Assembly: GCA_950106755.1 (NCBI GenBank)
Contig: OX467086.1
Location: 22,710,001 to 22,774,000 of the forward strand
Length of the DNA: 64,000 nucleotides
Source of the DNA: Climacium dendroides
Lineage: Eukaryota > Streptophyta > Bryopsida > Hypnales > Climaciaceae
Reading direction: 5' to 3'
Shown: positions 50,015 through 63,100 of the stretch, in pieces
Layout: each line of letters starts with the position of its first letter
Numbering within the stretch: the stretch's first letter is position 1
The notes under the pieces: model-generated
Told to the model about the DNA's origin: nothing
Databases searched by the model: none
The model's input: only the letters and a program-made list of their open reading frames with translations
Position numbers and translations under genes: made by a program

Positions 50015-52949
50015 TATGTATAGCATGGGGATATTTGTTGAACTTTATTAAATAGTGACTTCTAAATCTGATTTCACTTGAATTGTCACAATGCAAATCC
50101 TTCTTGTATTCATTACATTAGGATGCATATGGACCATAATCACTACATTGGGCTTTGAAAAAGGGTCGCAATTGGGATGGGGACAATTTTGGGTTTGCCT
50201 ATTAACTATTTGGACCAAAAAGATATACCAAAATTTACACCCAACATATTAATTGCATAAAATGTATACAACAAGAACATGAAAGCCTAAGTTATGAGAG
50301 TTTATTGCCGATTTGTACATTGAATTTGGCTGAAAGTCGTATAGCCCTCCACAAGGGCCTGATTTTCTCCAATGTAGCCTTCTAAATACATTTCAAACTT
50401 TAAATTTTTTTATAATTAGATTTGAAGTTACTATTATTGAAAGTTCATTCAAAAGTACTTTGATTCAATGAAAGCACCTTGTAAAGGGGCCAAATTTTCT
50501 CTGATGCTATGTCAATCCTATTGCAAATGCCTTCATTAAAACATTCACAGTAGGAACATTACATATAGGCCTTCCAACAACAAATATTAGGTTTGATTCA
50601 ATTAATGCTCTTAACTTGGATAGTTTTTTTTGCTAATACCCACTCCTCTATGTGAGCCCACCACCTTGAACCCTAGATTTTCTTTTATAGCAAATATGAA
50701 AAATGTAGGATATACAAAAATACTATGACACATTTAACATTCTTTTTTATTGGAAATCACCAGGAAAAACTTCATGCCTTGAAAAGGCTATTATGAAAAA
50801 GTTCCCCAAGCTCTGAATAAGTGCCATGCCAGCCAAATTATTTAATATTTAAAAGATTAATTAAATATTAAAAAACTGTAAAAATTATAAATAATAAATA
50901 ATCAAATAATCAAATTTGATGTGGCACATTAGATTGTTAGAGTTTTGTAATTTTATTATTAATTTAATTATTATATTTTTGAATCATTTGTAGTATTTTT
51001 TTAAAATTCCCATTTTATTAACCATTGTTCCCCGTTGTTGAGGCTAAAACTTCTTCTAATGTTTTTTCTCGTCTCAAGAGTAGGAAGTATAGGGCTCCAT
51101 AGTCATAGTCAATGAATTTGCATTGTAATGAGACAATTTAGAAATGCTTCATACTTTGCCAAAAAGCCAGCTTGAAGGGTTCAATTATGGAGCTTGGAAG
51201 TTTCATGCAATTAATTCTTGTTTTATTGAAGAACATTAATTTTTTTTAAATAAAAATTGCAACTCCATTATTGGGCTCTTTTTAAGGACTTCATAGCAGA
51301 TGCTCTTGGAGCAACTTCAATTAGGCCACAACAAGGCCATGCCAAAGGTTCATTTTGGATGAACCTCTTGCTAATCATTAAAACAAAGCTCCAATGCAAT
51401 TGTCAGTGCACCTTGCATAGTAATCACCACTACACTTTTGCTCTTTGACCCAACACTTGAATATGATATGATGTGTGTGTAATATTGCTCCAAGAAAGAA
51501 AGATTTGCTTATGACAACTATTTTGACCCATTCTTCATACATGTATGAAAAGTGCAAAAGGTTTCATCTTGAGCTTCTTAACCAAATAAAATAATGAGAT
51601 TATGAAACCCAAGAAAAGAAATTGAAGCACAAAGTTGAATTGTACACTAGTTGGGATGTTGATTTGGATTGGAGCCTTGTGCCATGCTATAGGATTGTGA
51701 CACCAATTGATACGCAACATAGGCATTGTAACTTACCAACATCAAATTGAGCCTTTTGAACTTTTAATGTATAAAGAATGTGTGTAGTTAGTAAATCTTT
51801 ATTCCTAATTAGACCTCTCACAAGTGATGAGGAGGAAAGGAAAAATCTAGATCCTATGAGAATACAATTACGCAAAGGACTCTAGCAAGTACATTGGGGT
51901 CTTTAAAAAAACTTCCATCCAAAATCAATAGTATAGTATTGTGTTGGGCTAGATAACACATGCATAGTGATGATTTTAGAGCATTTTCACTTTTGTAGAT
52001 TTTGGATATCAAACATCCCAAATCCAATGCAATACCTACAAGCCAATGAAGTAGGACATTAGAGTTAGGCATGGTGGAGTAGCAAAAGCCTAAAGTATGT
52101 CACAATAATTTGTAGTTTGGTGTTTGGACCCCAATGACAATCTTGCCATTTTGTGCGTGCTAGTTGGATGTGTCAGTTTGAAAAAAAGTCTTTTAGGGGA
52201 TGACATGACACAAAACAGTGGATGGATGTAGGATGTGTTGAAGTGCAACAGGCAAGCAATTCGAGTTTGCCAACCTAGAAGGGACTAGGCCATTGGTAGC
52301 AATGCGCCTAGCAAAGAGTGGAAATGTTCTTAGAACTAACTTTTTAGGCAAAAATATAAAACAAACTATCCCACTCTAGACTAAATGTTAGTAAGTCCAT
52401 TGTGGGCTAAATTATATTAGTGATATACATTCAAGTTTCACAATGTGAACCACCAACATAATTTATCTCACAATGGACTTGTTCCCATTTGATCTAGAAT
52501 GGGGTAGTCAATCACCTTTGATAGGATGGATTTGCGAACCGGTACTAATTCGATGCAGTTACCTTACACCTTGTTGCATGCTAGAGAGCAGACAAGGGTT
52601 TGTAGATTCTACAAAACAGTTCACTGATGTACATTTGTAGGGCGAGATAGTCTACAAAATTTACACACTCGTATCCACTCTCGGACATTAAGACCAAAGG
52701 GTGAGTATTCAACAATTTATACCCTACACTATTTTCTATGTACAAATATCCAAAATTATATATAGTTAATAAATACCACATGTGAATATTTGATGTGTTC
52801 AAAATCGTCAAAGTAAGCTTATTCTCTTGGCACAATCGGTAGGCTCTTCAGGGCTGTCAATTCTGTAAACTAATCAAGCTCAAAATGTGTTGAATACCCC
52901 CCTGATCTTAAACCATAAACGACATGGAGGATGTTTTCTGGCCGATGAA

Positions 52950-53120
52950 TGGCAAAGAATCTCTCCATCTTCCAATTTTTGTGGAAAAGGGAAGGTCTTC
53001 TACAAGTAGCTTGTCTCCTAATGAGTGCTTTTGCATTTTTTTGAAGCCAACAATTCTCATCACGGTACCCAAACAAATGATTTCCATGGTGACCGGCTCG
53101 TCGTTTAAGGGTTACCAATT
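52950..53120 (+). repeat. Dispersed repeat shared with giant-gene intron 10
   Basis: It matches about 13030-13190 in order: GAAAAGGGA, CTCCTAATGAGTG, a TTTTTTGAAGC-CAA block, GTACCCAAA and GGTGACC. No coding function is supported. Confidence 0.5.
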
Positions 53121-53220
53121 ATTGGACACTTTTTTACAAAGCCCAGTCTGATGACGGAGGGAAGGAGGGATAACTCAACTCAACTTTTTTGAGACCTCTT
53201 CATAAGCTTAAGTTCAGTTT

Positions 53221-53265
53221 GGACTGTCATAGGCTGCTGTAACTGAAACCAGCCTATGACAATCC
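53221..53265. repeat. Short hairpin
   Basis: GGACTGTCATAGGCTG and CAGCCTATGACAATCC form a 16-bp stem with one mismatch and a 13-base loop. Confidence 0.6.
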
Positions 53266-53794
53266 AAATGCCAGCCAACCCATCACAGGCAAAAAAAAGA
53301 AATTCCAGTGATGCACATTTCAAAAACTGGAATGTACACCATTAAAGTAAGACAACCCATTGCGGTCAAATGACCCATTGTGGTCACCTAAGAAATGACC
53401 CATTGTGGGGTTTTTTTCAGGATGTGGAATGTGGGCAACAATGCATGTCTTACATGACAGCAATGGAGTGAACACTGACCTCATTAGGAACTTTTGAGTT
53501 TTCAGTGTGAAGTCCATTGTAAAAATTGACTTTTCTGACCTTCTATAATAGAAAATATTTTGACTACATTAGGTAGTGAGATGAGCATTGCAAATTCAGA
53601 TTTTGTTGGTCTTAAAGTAGTTTACAGACTCTTTTGGGCTCAATGCTTCAGAAATCCCTACCAAATTCAAACTTTGTCAAAAAAAAATATAATTTCAATT
53701 GCACTTGCTGTTTCTCACACTTGTACTCGTGTGGGAAATAAATTGGAAAATTTCAGCAACAAGATGATGCCAAACTCCTCATCCTGACCACAAT

Positions 53795-54094
53795 TGGGCC
53801 GGTTTACCTCAAGGCACATACACCCTAATGTGCCACTGACCTTAAACTGCCATCTATACCATACATACATCTCCAAAATCACTTCTGTACCTATCTGGAA
53901 GAAACACTTTCAGAACCAAACTTCATTCCTTGATAACTTTTGCATACAGTATCCAAATGCCACGTTCTCTGGTACATTGGAACCTCCTTCCACTTACCAA
54001 CAAGAACACATGAAAATTTGACCAGTCTAATAATAGAAAATAGGCTCAGTAGCAAAAAAGTGGCGGGTTTTGGATGTACCTACCTTAGTACAGT
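53795..54094 (-). mobile_element. MITE-like element, family B copy 2
   Basis: This copy of about 290 bp is in inverted orientation to 54830..55107. Shared blocks are GTGCCACTGA, CATACATCTCCAAAATCA, GCATACAGTATCCAAATGCC and CTATTATAGAAAATAGGCTC-like sequence. Its ends show TACACCC...GATGTACC, a version of the CACCTAAAA terminal phrase. Confidence 0.7.
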
Positions 54095-54514
54095 TTTGGC
54101 TGTGATGAGGTAGCTCCCATTTGGGCTGTCATAGGCAGAGAGTTACCTTACTACAACATAAGCACTTTGAAATCTGCTGAAACGGAAAGGCCTGAGTGAC
54201 TGCCTGACTGCCTGACTGAATTATTTCACGTACCTGGGAGAGCCGCTTTCCTGACGTAAATAACTAATGTAACTGAAAGGACAGATGGCAACAAGAGTGA
54301 GGGTCTTTCAATCAATATTCTGCATGCACCAGAAATCAGAGACCACGAAGCACCGAATCGAAGTCTTCTGTCGACTACGCACTTTAGAAATCATACATTT
54401 ATTTTAAAAAAAATTTAAACACGTGGAAGGTTTCCATTAGAGAGGGAAACAGTCATAACAGTCATTCAGAAGCAGAGGGAAAGGGCGGCCTTCCGTCTGA
54501 CAAAATGGTGCCGA

Positions 54515-54559
54515 ATATTCCACACCATTTCACCTGCCGGATGAAATGGTGTGGAATAT
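54515..54559. repeat. Perfect 18-bp hairpin
   Basis: ATATTCCACACCATTTCA (54515-54532) is followed after nine bases by its exact inverted copy (54542-54559). Outer bases GGTGCCGA / GGGGTACC extend it imperfectly. Confidence 0.75.
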
Positions 54560-54829
54560 GGGGTACCATCAGTAGCTAACTGTCCACGTGTCGATATTTG
54601 TCAGAGTTCTGATCGGTTGCAGGGTGGTGACTGCAGACTCGGGGTACTAAAAGAATCAAATACTAAACAATTCAAATAGTGCACAAAATATGAGTTTTAA
54701 ACAAAGTGGCTATCGAATCATTGAGGTAATCAATTTCAATAAGGTAATCAATTTCAATATTGGAACTTCCTCATAAAACTTTGTAAGCCATTTGTGTTTG
54801 GAGACTCTGAATGAGAAGACAACTCTTTA

Positions 54830-55107
54830 TAAGGTAGGTACACCTAAAACCGCCACTTTTTGCTACTGAGCCTATTTTCTATTATTGTTAGATTGGTTAA
54901 ATTTTCATCTGTTCTTGTTGGCAAGTGGAAGGAGGTTCCAACGCACCAGAGAATGTGGCATTTGGATACTGTATGCAAAAGTTATTAAGGAACAAAGTTT
55001 GGTTCTGAACGCGTTTCTTCCACATAGGTACAAAACTGATTTTGGAGATGTACATACAATATAGATGGCGGTTTAAGATCAGTGGCACATTTGGGTGTCC
55101 CTACCTT
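54830..55107 (+). mobile_element. MITE-like element, family B copy 3
   Basis: It begins AAGGTAGGTACACCTAAAAC and ends CATTTGGGTGTCCCTACCTT. It is the inverted partner of 53795..54094 (about 0.75 kb between the two) and related to 31670..31910. It has no coding capacity beyond a short frame shared by the two copies. Confidence 0.7.
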
Positions 55108-55672
55108 ATACCTATGGGGTAGTAGTAGGTAGAACAAACAATGAGGGATATGTAAATTAGAATTTGTAGTTTCTCAACCGCTCATAGTTTAGTCAAATTA
55201 AAGCAAAAATTGTGATTGAAGTAGAATTTTAGACCTCATTTAGGCATAGTATAAAAAAAAATTCAAAAAACTTTGAGCTAAAAATAGTTGGGAAATGAAA
55301 TTAAGTTTTATCTCCAAAAATCCATTTGGGATTTCAATCCTCCAATAAAAAATTATGGACAAATTTCAAAGAGGAATTGGAAGGGAATTTTTTTTTACAT
55401 TTTCAAACATCCTCTCTGAAATTTGTCCATAACTTTTGATTGGAGGACCGAAATTCCAACTGGATTTTTGGAGATAAAATTTAACTTCATTTTTCAACTT
55501 TTTACACTTCAATTTTTTCTTAAAGCTAATAAACTATGCCTAAATGAGGTCTAAAATTCTACTTCAATCACAATTCTTATTTTTGATTTTAACTATGAGT
55601 GATTGAGAAACTACAAATTCTAATTTATATATCCCACATGGATATTTCTACTTCCTACCACCCCATAGGTAT
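55108..55672. mobile_element. 565-bp foldback element
   Basis: The left arm (from ATACCTATGGGGTAGTAG) and right arm (ending CCACCCCATAGGTAT) are inverted copies for about 220-240 bp each. Matching segments include GACCTCATTTAGGCATAGT, TTGAAGTAGAATTTTAGA and AGTTTCTCAA, with a short centre near 55390. It lies directly beside family B copy 3. Confidence 0.8.
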
Positions 55673-56412
55673 ATAAAAAGCTTCTCTCCACATTTGAAAA
55701 ATGAAAGTAAGTTATTGTAATGGCCACATGGTAGATTGCATTGATATGCTACTCAATGGATTCTAGCTTAGGATTTTAGGCAAATCATTTTTCTTTACAA
55801 ATCATATTGATTTATATGTTCAATCCTAGAATTAGTAAAAAAAAATAGAGCACACCATAAATCTACTGGCACACAATCCCTGTATTGCAGCTTAGAATAA
55901 TGATGAATTTTGTGGATGACGCCTCGAGGGAGGGATAGGCAGCCTCCCTGAAGGCTACTAAATGTTATGGTGCAGCAATGCCACCAATGAGACTATTTAC
56001 ATTTTCAGAGAACTAGGATACAACCACCCATAACTGAATAAGCAACTATGCACATGAGGTGGAATACAATAATGAAGCAATTGTTTTCACAGGTATAGAG
56101 GTAGGAATGAAGGGGATTGCCAAAATTTGGTAATTTTATTGCTTGAATTGAAATTACTATGAATTTTGGAAGGCAAAAGTTGATCTGGACCCATGTCCAA
56201 TGTGTAGACTGTTCCAAAACTGCTCATTTAAGAGACTACTTTTTGTTCACTTTGGTACTCCCAACCACAAGTAGATGTGTTATAAAAAGGATGGAGGAAT
56301 TGATGATGAGAAATCAAGAACTTATATTTGGAAATTAGTCTAGCCTCTCTTTTTCAGTGCCCCTATTGATTGTTGATGGGGTTGTGGTTGGTAATGGGTG
56401 ATTCTACCCTAA

Positions 56413-57204
56413 GGTAATTGCACCTAAAATGGACCACTCCTCAAAATCAACCCATGTAAGGACGTCGCCTCTATAGCCAAGGTAATCACCAAAACTCTCC
56501 AATTATCGAACTAATAGGCACACTGGCTTTCGCTATAGTCAACAGTGAAGTCATCCATCGGACCACTGTGGTCCGCAACGTCTTTACTAGGTTAAACCCT
56601 TCCCACGAAATGGGCCCAGTAGGTTGGATTTACTTCAAAGGAAAATGCAAGAATTTCTTTATTTTTCACGTAATTTATTTTTTGCAAATTTTGAATTCAT
56701 ATTTGTAATCAGAGACCCCAAATAAGCTTGAGAAGGTTATCCTATTGGATCTATTTTGTGGGTAGGATTTAGTGTCTTGCCTACTTTTGAAGGGAAATTG
56801 AACATGGAGGAAACTAGTAATGAAGCGCATGACAAGGACAAATGTAAGGCAAATTTTGAGTAGTGTGCAACTCTATTTATAGAAGTATTGTGGAGGTAGC
56901 AATCTTAAAAGTGAATCGTTTTGGGTACACTTTTTGTTGCTTTTAACTTCTTCTCTAGTATCATTTCTTCATGTGCATCAAATGCATTTTGGCATCACCT
57001 ACATGACACTTTTAGCACCGTACACCTTGCATCTTTGAAAATTTGTAACTAATTCACGATGTGTCCAAAATTGTTGGAACCAGCTACATTTTCATTGATT
57101 CATAGTCCTTCACCAATGTGCAAAAAATGTTGTTCATTTTTTAGAGCATATTGTCATACTACAGAGCTTATTTGAATGATTTTGGGTGTAGTTACTTTTA
57201 ACAA
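56413..57204. mobile_element. Possible larger TIR element related to 35841..36084
   Basis: The left phrase GGTAATTGCACCTAAAATGG (56413) and right phrase ATTTTGGGTGTAGTTACTTT (about 57180-57204) are imperfect inverted termini. The inside contains the AGTCATCCATCGGACCACTG phrase seen also near 12905, 35115 and 36240. The boundaries are uncertain. Confidence 0.4.
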
Positions 57205-57284
57205 AGCAACCAACAAAAGCACCAAGACCAAAAAGCATACGAACCTAGGAATTTAATAAGATAGGAGGTTTTAAAATGGTTCAT

Positions 57285-58815
57285 GCTCTAAAATGGTTCA
57301 CCTCCTTAAATGTATACTATTTATACGTGTTGCTTTTTCATAACTTTCAGTTGTGTACAAACAATGTACATTTTTGAGGGTGGTTGATTTTAGAGTCCTA
57401 TGCCATTTCAACTTCAAAATTTTATAACTAATTCCACAAATCTCCAAAAAATATGAAACGACGTGGGTCAGATGTCAACTCCACTTATCTTTTAAGGAAA
57501 ATTTACTGAAAAATATTTCAAGATGTTTCACCTCACCAAAATTAACTCCTAAAGCCCCGACGGTGTTTTCTGTCAAAAACCACTTAGAACTACCACTTCT
57601 GCTCCATTCACTTAAGAAAACCAAAAAAAAATATTTTTTTCAAAATCCAACCAGAGTATCTTGTACTTAACTTGTTTGAGAACATGTAGTAAAAATTTCA
57701 TCAAATTTGACCATGTAGATTGTAAGATATTTGCATCCAAAGTGAAGAAAATAAGTTTTTTTGCAACTTGCTTGAGTAGATCTTTTGGCTTTGAATCTTT
57801 TTAACTAAACATTTTTGCATTATTAATTTTGATTTTCTTAGTTTTTATGTTGAATAGTTGAGTTGAGAATCTAAGGAAAAAAATCCAATAAAAAAACACT
57901 TAATTTTCAGTCATTAAAACATTATTAAGTAATAGGTTAAAGATTGAAGGAAAAACTAAATCATAAATAGTTTTAAGATGGAATTGACATACGATAATCC
58001 CAATGGTGAGATTGTTCTAGCTAGAAAGCAAACCTAACCTTGTCTAATTTTTTTTAAATTGTAAAAATTGCATTCACAAATGAATCCTATAAGTTATTTT
58101 TTCAAGAAAATGCTTAGATTGCTCGAAAAACTAAGATTGTCCATAACTTTCTCAGAACTAGTCCAAATGGAATGAATCAAAGCTTCAAATGTAGACAAAA
58201 AATATAAGATTTTAGAAAAAAAAAATTAATTTTTAAAAACTTTTTCTGATTTTTTTGTGCTGCATGTTGATTTTTGTTTTTGGCTTATTGTGCCATAACT
58301 TTTTCTCCCGGACACTAATTGAAACAAAAATTATATATTCACAAAGCTCTTAGCAAACTCCACAACCTCAAAAAATCTCAAAAACATTCACTACAAATTG
58401 AGACAATAGGAACCTACCCGGACCCAAATTGTCTTCCAAGGGGACAAACAGTCCTTTAGGGGTTAAGTTCCAACCCTTAGATGGTCCATTTATGGACCTC
58501 TTACCTTACAACTACACCATCTGAACTACCCAATAAACCATTAAAAATTTCAGTTCCAACTTAGTGAGAGTATTGTACGTGGAGTGGTTCACCTCCTGAA
58601 ATGTACATTATTTGTGCATTTTGCTTTCTCATTGTGCAAAAAGTGTACATTTCACTAGGTGGTGCACTCTTTTAGTGACCACTGCATTTCAACTTCAAAA
58701 ATTCATAACTATATCCACAAAGCTCCAAAAAATTTGAAACAACTTGGGTTATATGCTAGTTCCATTTTTCTTTCAAGGAAAATTGACTCAAAACAAGAAG
58801 TTTAACCTCCCCAAA
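57285..58815. repeat. Direct repeats flanking family A copy 3
   Basis: Two direct copies of about 240 bp (57285-57541 and 58577-58815) share GGTTCACCTCCT, ATTTCAACTTCAAAA, CTCCAAAAAAT and AAGGAAAATT. The 925-bp TIR element lies between them. Confidence 0.65.
57542..58466 (+). mobile_element. Non-autonomous TIR element, family A copy 3
   Basis: It runs from TTAACTCCTAAAG to CTTTAGGGGTTAA, 925 bp. The interior keeps the order of copy 1, for example CCATGTAGATTGTAAGATAT against CCATGTAGATTGCAAAATAT. It is more diverged inside than copies 1 and 2 are from each other. Confidence 0.65.
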
Positions 58816-60198
58816 TTCATTTCCAGCTCTTAAATGGACCTCCTACTTTGCTACTGGACGCTTGCCACGATCAGACATCATTTAGAAGGCAGGTGCTGTT
58901 CCCAGAGCAGCATCATAGATGTAAGAAAGCTCAATCCCCAGAATTTTTTTGGGTTCCAAACAATGTCACGCAAGTAATCTACACCTAAAATAGTCCACAA
59001 AGTCTTCCCACTTACAGGCGTGTAGTTCAGGGTGTTCGGAAGTAACACTGCTCAGTGCCCACTGCAGAAAATCCAGTTGTGTACACACTTTCGCTGCAGC
59101 ATTTCAGGTCTTCGTACTACAGGTAATAAGTAATGAATATGTAGTTCAAAAGAGTACCGTACTACCCATTGGTTCCATTGGATCCTGAAATCACCAAATA
59201 TTAGGAAGTAAATCCATCATTTTGCCTCACACTACGACCTCTGAGCCGAAAGTTCAGAAATCTAGAAACAAGCAAGTTGCCAACATAATATATCAATGGC
59301 AAAACTACCACCATTATTTCGTACATCATAACTACAACCTTCCATCCTAACATTCCCGTCAAATCTACTACTTCATACCACTCCATAGTCCATACCAGTG
59401 TAGGTTTGAAATTGCAAGCTGCAAGACTACTTGCCGACATGTCAAGTTGCTCCGTAGCACGAGGTGTGAAGGTGCATGGTTTCTATTCGTAAGTTGCCTT
59501 TAATTTTTGTTGGATATTGCTAGCAACTGAAAAGAAGATCCCAGATTCCCTTAACTTGTACTTCTGGAACACCAAATGAATAAACTATGGATTTTCAAAG
59601 GTGTTCCCAAAATCAACCCCAGGCCCCAGATCAGAGGGTTCTAGTAATTAAGTGTACTTACCTTAAAATGTGGACCGGTTCCATAGATTTCTTTGAGATT
59701 CTTGAACCATGGAGCGCTACTAATGTACTTAAAATGGAGTACATATTTTGATTCCGGATGTCAGTTTCTGTCACAGCAGCGTAACCTGCCATAGTCGATG
59801 CGAGACATACTATGCATAATCATAGTAAGCACTCATTGCTGTCACAATTAAGAATCTCAAACTCTGGATAAAAGAAAGAGCCTCCACCAGAGGTTAATCC
59901 TGAATGCACAAAGAGCCAGAATGTCATACATATCACCGAAATTACAAGTCTAGTCTCTCTGCTGCTGGTTTCATCGAAACAAATGTTGACCCCCCTCGTC
60001 TATAACTCGCTGGAAGTCTTGATCTGGTCCAAAGACTTTCCCTCCTTACTATGTTTCCCTCTCCTTGGGATAGATCCAGCTAAGGGAAGGTCAAAGTTCC
60101 TGCTCTATGTACACAAATGGAACTAAGTTCCATCCAAACGGCACGCATCTATCATCCAGTCGTCGGCTTGATGAAAGACCTGTCTCAAGTAAAATTGC

Positions 60199-63100
60199 TT
60201 AGTCGTCTTCAGGCTCGGAATGCTGCTCGGTATAATGTACAGGACTCTCGGCTGGTGTCATCTCACCCTCCTCTTCAGAGTCGGATACAGCCCGCTTGCG
60301 CCTCTTCTTCTTGGCTTGGGACTTGACAGGAACTTCCTCAGCATCATCATCAGAAACTGGCCGCGGACTATCACGACCACCCTCCTCCCCATCTGAATAT
60401 TGGGCAGCAGATTTCTTTTCCTTTTTCTTCCTCTTCCTCTTTTCCTTCTTTCCTGTACCTCCATCCTCTCCCTCGTCAGCGCCCCCCTTATCACCGCCGC
60501 GTTTCTGGGCCCAATTGGCCTTAGTCATCTGCAGCTTGTCCTCCAATTGCAGTGCAATGCGCTGTTCTGCGTCCCTTTGTCTCCTCTCCAACTGGAGCCG
60601 GCGTTCGTCCTCAGCTTTACGGCGTGCCTCCTCTGCCACAGCAACCTGACGAGCCACCTCTTGCTTCTGTCGTTGCTGCTGTTCCTCGCGCTCTGCCGCT
60701 TCGAGGTGCACTTTCGCAGCATCCAGAAGGTGTTTGCAGTATTCGCCATGCATGTCCAACTTCTTCTCATCAAATCCATGCACTTTCTGATCTTCGACTC
60801 CTGCCAATTGGTCGAATAGCCGCAATGCGTTCTTCAACTCAAACACTGCCTGACGCACCTCATCAGCAGTGCGCTTGGCCTTCTGTAGAGTTGCTGTGGA
60901 GAATTTCTGCATGGCGATGGCAACATCAAATCGCAACATGTAGTTTGATGGAGCCAGGTGGATGGCTCGCAGCAGCACGCGCTTGCACTCTTGCCACTGC
61001 TCTGCTTCATAGTGAGTACGCGCTAGATACAGAAGAATCTGATGATCAGTGTTGTGGTAGAACCTCTTCAGACAGTTGAGGTACATTTTCACCGCTAGAC
61101 CAAACTGGCCCTGCGCAAGGTAAATGTGTCCCAAGTTGATCCAAACATCAGGCATGTCGACAGCAAGGTTGCCTGTAGCTGCCTCCTGCACTTGGGTGAA
61201 GATGTCCTTGGATACATCAAACATTCCTTTCTCTGCCAAGACAACTCCAATTCCATTGGCTGCATACATGTTATTGGGTTGCAGTCCCAAGACCTTCTGA
61301 TACAAATCGCGGGACTTTTCTAAATGTGTAGCCTCCAATTTGGGCACCTTCTTCTCTCCTCGTGTGGCCGCGTAGTAATTCCAATTCCCAAGCGCCAACA
61401 TGGCATAATTATCGTTGCCATCCTTAATCTCAAGAATGCTTTTGAAAGTGTCCTTGGCTTTCAGCCAATCATCCGTTTTCACTTCCAAATTTCCCCGCAC
61501 GGACAACGCTTCCACGTTCTTGTCATTGGCGTTCAGAGCCTTGTTTACTAACTCTAAACTTGTGCTGATATTGCTTCGAGCCAGAGATAAAGCTCCAAGC
61601 CGAAGGTATGCATCCTCATACTGAGGATGCTTGTAAAGAATGAGCCGGAACAGGACAGAAGCCTTGCCAGTCTCGTGTAGCTGCTCGTGTAGCCGCGCCA
61701 GATTGAACAAAACCGTCACTTTCTCAGCAGGGACATCCAATGAAACGCCTTCCGCCTCTAGCTTGCGGAAAAGTTCGTTGTCTTCGATGGGAGATACAAC
61801 ATCCACGCTACGATGACCTTCACTGTATTCAGTCCAAATACCTTCACCAAGGGCCTGCTTATATGCTTTCCTCGCAGCCTCCAGTTCCCCCTTTTCGAAG
61901 TGAAGAACACCGATGTTGTTCAAAAGAGCTAACGGAATCACTTCTTGGCTTTTCTTCAGCAAATTATGAGCCGTTTGAAACGACTCTAAAGCCGCAGCAA
62001 AATCAGACGAGACAAGAAGCTCACCCATCTCCAGCCAAGCATCAACGTCCCTCGGATTCATCCTCGTTGCTTTCTTAAAGTGTTCCAAAGCCTTCTCCTT
62101 CCTCCCTTGCTGCCCGAGAATGTGACCTATCGCTTTCAATGTCTCACAGTTATCTGGATATAGCTCCAACACCTTCTCAAAGCTTGCCAACGCCGCTTTC
62201 CAGTCTCCAAGCTTCAAATGAACCTGCCCTAATCCGTAGTAGGGTAAAATGAAGTCTCTAGGGTTCTTCAACTCTGCAGTAGATGCTCTGTAATACCGAG
62301 CAGCCATCTCATAATCCTCCTTCGTGTGACAGGACCGTGCGAGGTTGTAATAAGATTGCGCTTTCATAAGGGTGTGGTCCGTAGCAGCCAAAGCTGCTTC
62401 CGTGAGCTGTTCGACCATAAAATGCTGGTCTGTGAAAAAGTAGTGACTAGCTAAGTGATTCAAAGACATAGAGCAAAACGGGTAAATCTCGTAAGCTGCT
62501 TGCATCTTCTCCAAACCGGTATGAACCCGCTGCTCCTCGCCTGAGTTCAGGTCCAAAACTCCAGAAGCAACTAAAGCTTCGACGTTGTTCCCATCGAGCT
62601 GCAGCACACGATCAAACGCCTGCTGCGCTTTCTTAAACTCTCCAAGGCGCACACGACATAGCCCCAATCCCAGCCGAACTGAAGCCGGACACTGCGGATG
62701 AATCTGCAATGCTTTCTTGTACAACTTCAGGGCCTCCTGAAACCGACCACTATTGAATTGAACACATGCTTGACCTAAGAGGGCAGCCACGTTGTCTCTC
62801 TGTCCATCAAGAACAATTTTAAAAACCTCTTGCGCCTGCTCAAGCTCTCCCTTCGCCACTAGCAATTGCCCCTTGCCCACCCATGTCGAAGCCTCGTCCT
62901 GATCAATCCTCGATGCCTTGTTGTAGTATTGAGTAGCCCGAATAAAATGCTCATCCTTCTCCCTTTGTTTCGACTCTACTCTCCCCAAATTCGTGTAATA
63001 CGCCCCTAGAGCGTTTAAAATTGCAATACGATCGTACTTGACATCGCTGTAATACTCATCAATCTCGGGGCTGGATCCTTCCTCCAAGATCTGCAAAAAC

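Larger units (their letters stand above)
45601..60198. other. Long gene-free, repeat-dominated region
   Basis: There are 14.6 kb without a supportable gene, apart from the CTR9 3' UTR at its right end. Listed separately are family A copies 2 and 3, a 255-bp TIR element, a pair of inverted MITEs, a 565-bp foldback, and direct repeats around copy 3. Scattered single phrases such as CACCTAAAATGGACC (56430) and CACCTAAAATAGTCC (58983) mark further element ends. Other parts show nothing readable. Confidence 0.5.

Noticed and set aside
53794..54021. 75-aa frame similar to the one at 54897-55088
   Set aside because: The similarity comes from the inverted MITE pair; the frames lie inside repeats and have no independent support.
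60296..61079. Plus-strand frames of 117-175 aa over the CTR9 tail
   Set aside because: Antisense to the low-complexity Lys/Glu-rich CTR9 C-terminus, which creates Ser/Phe/Leu-rich shadows.
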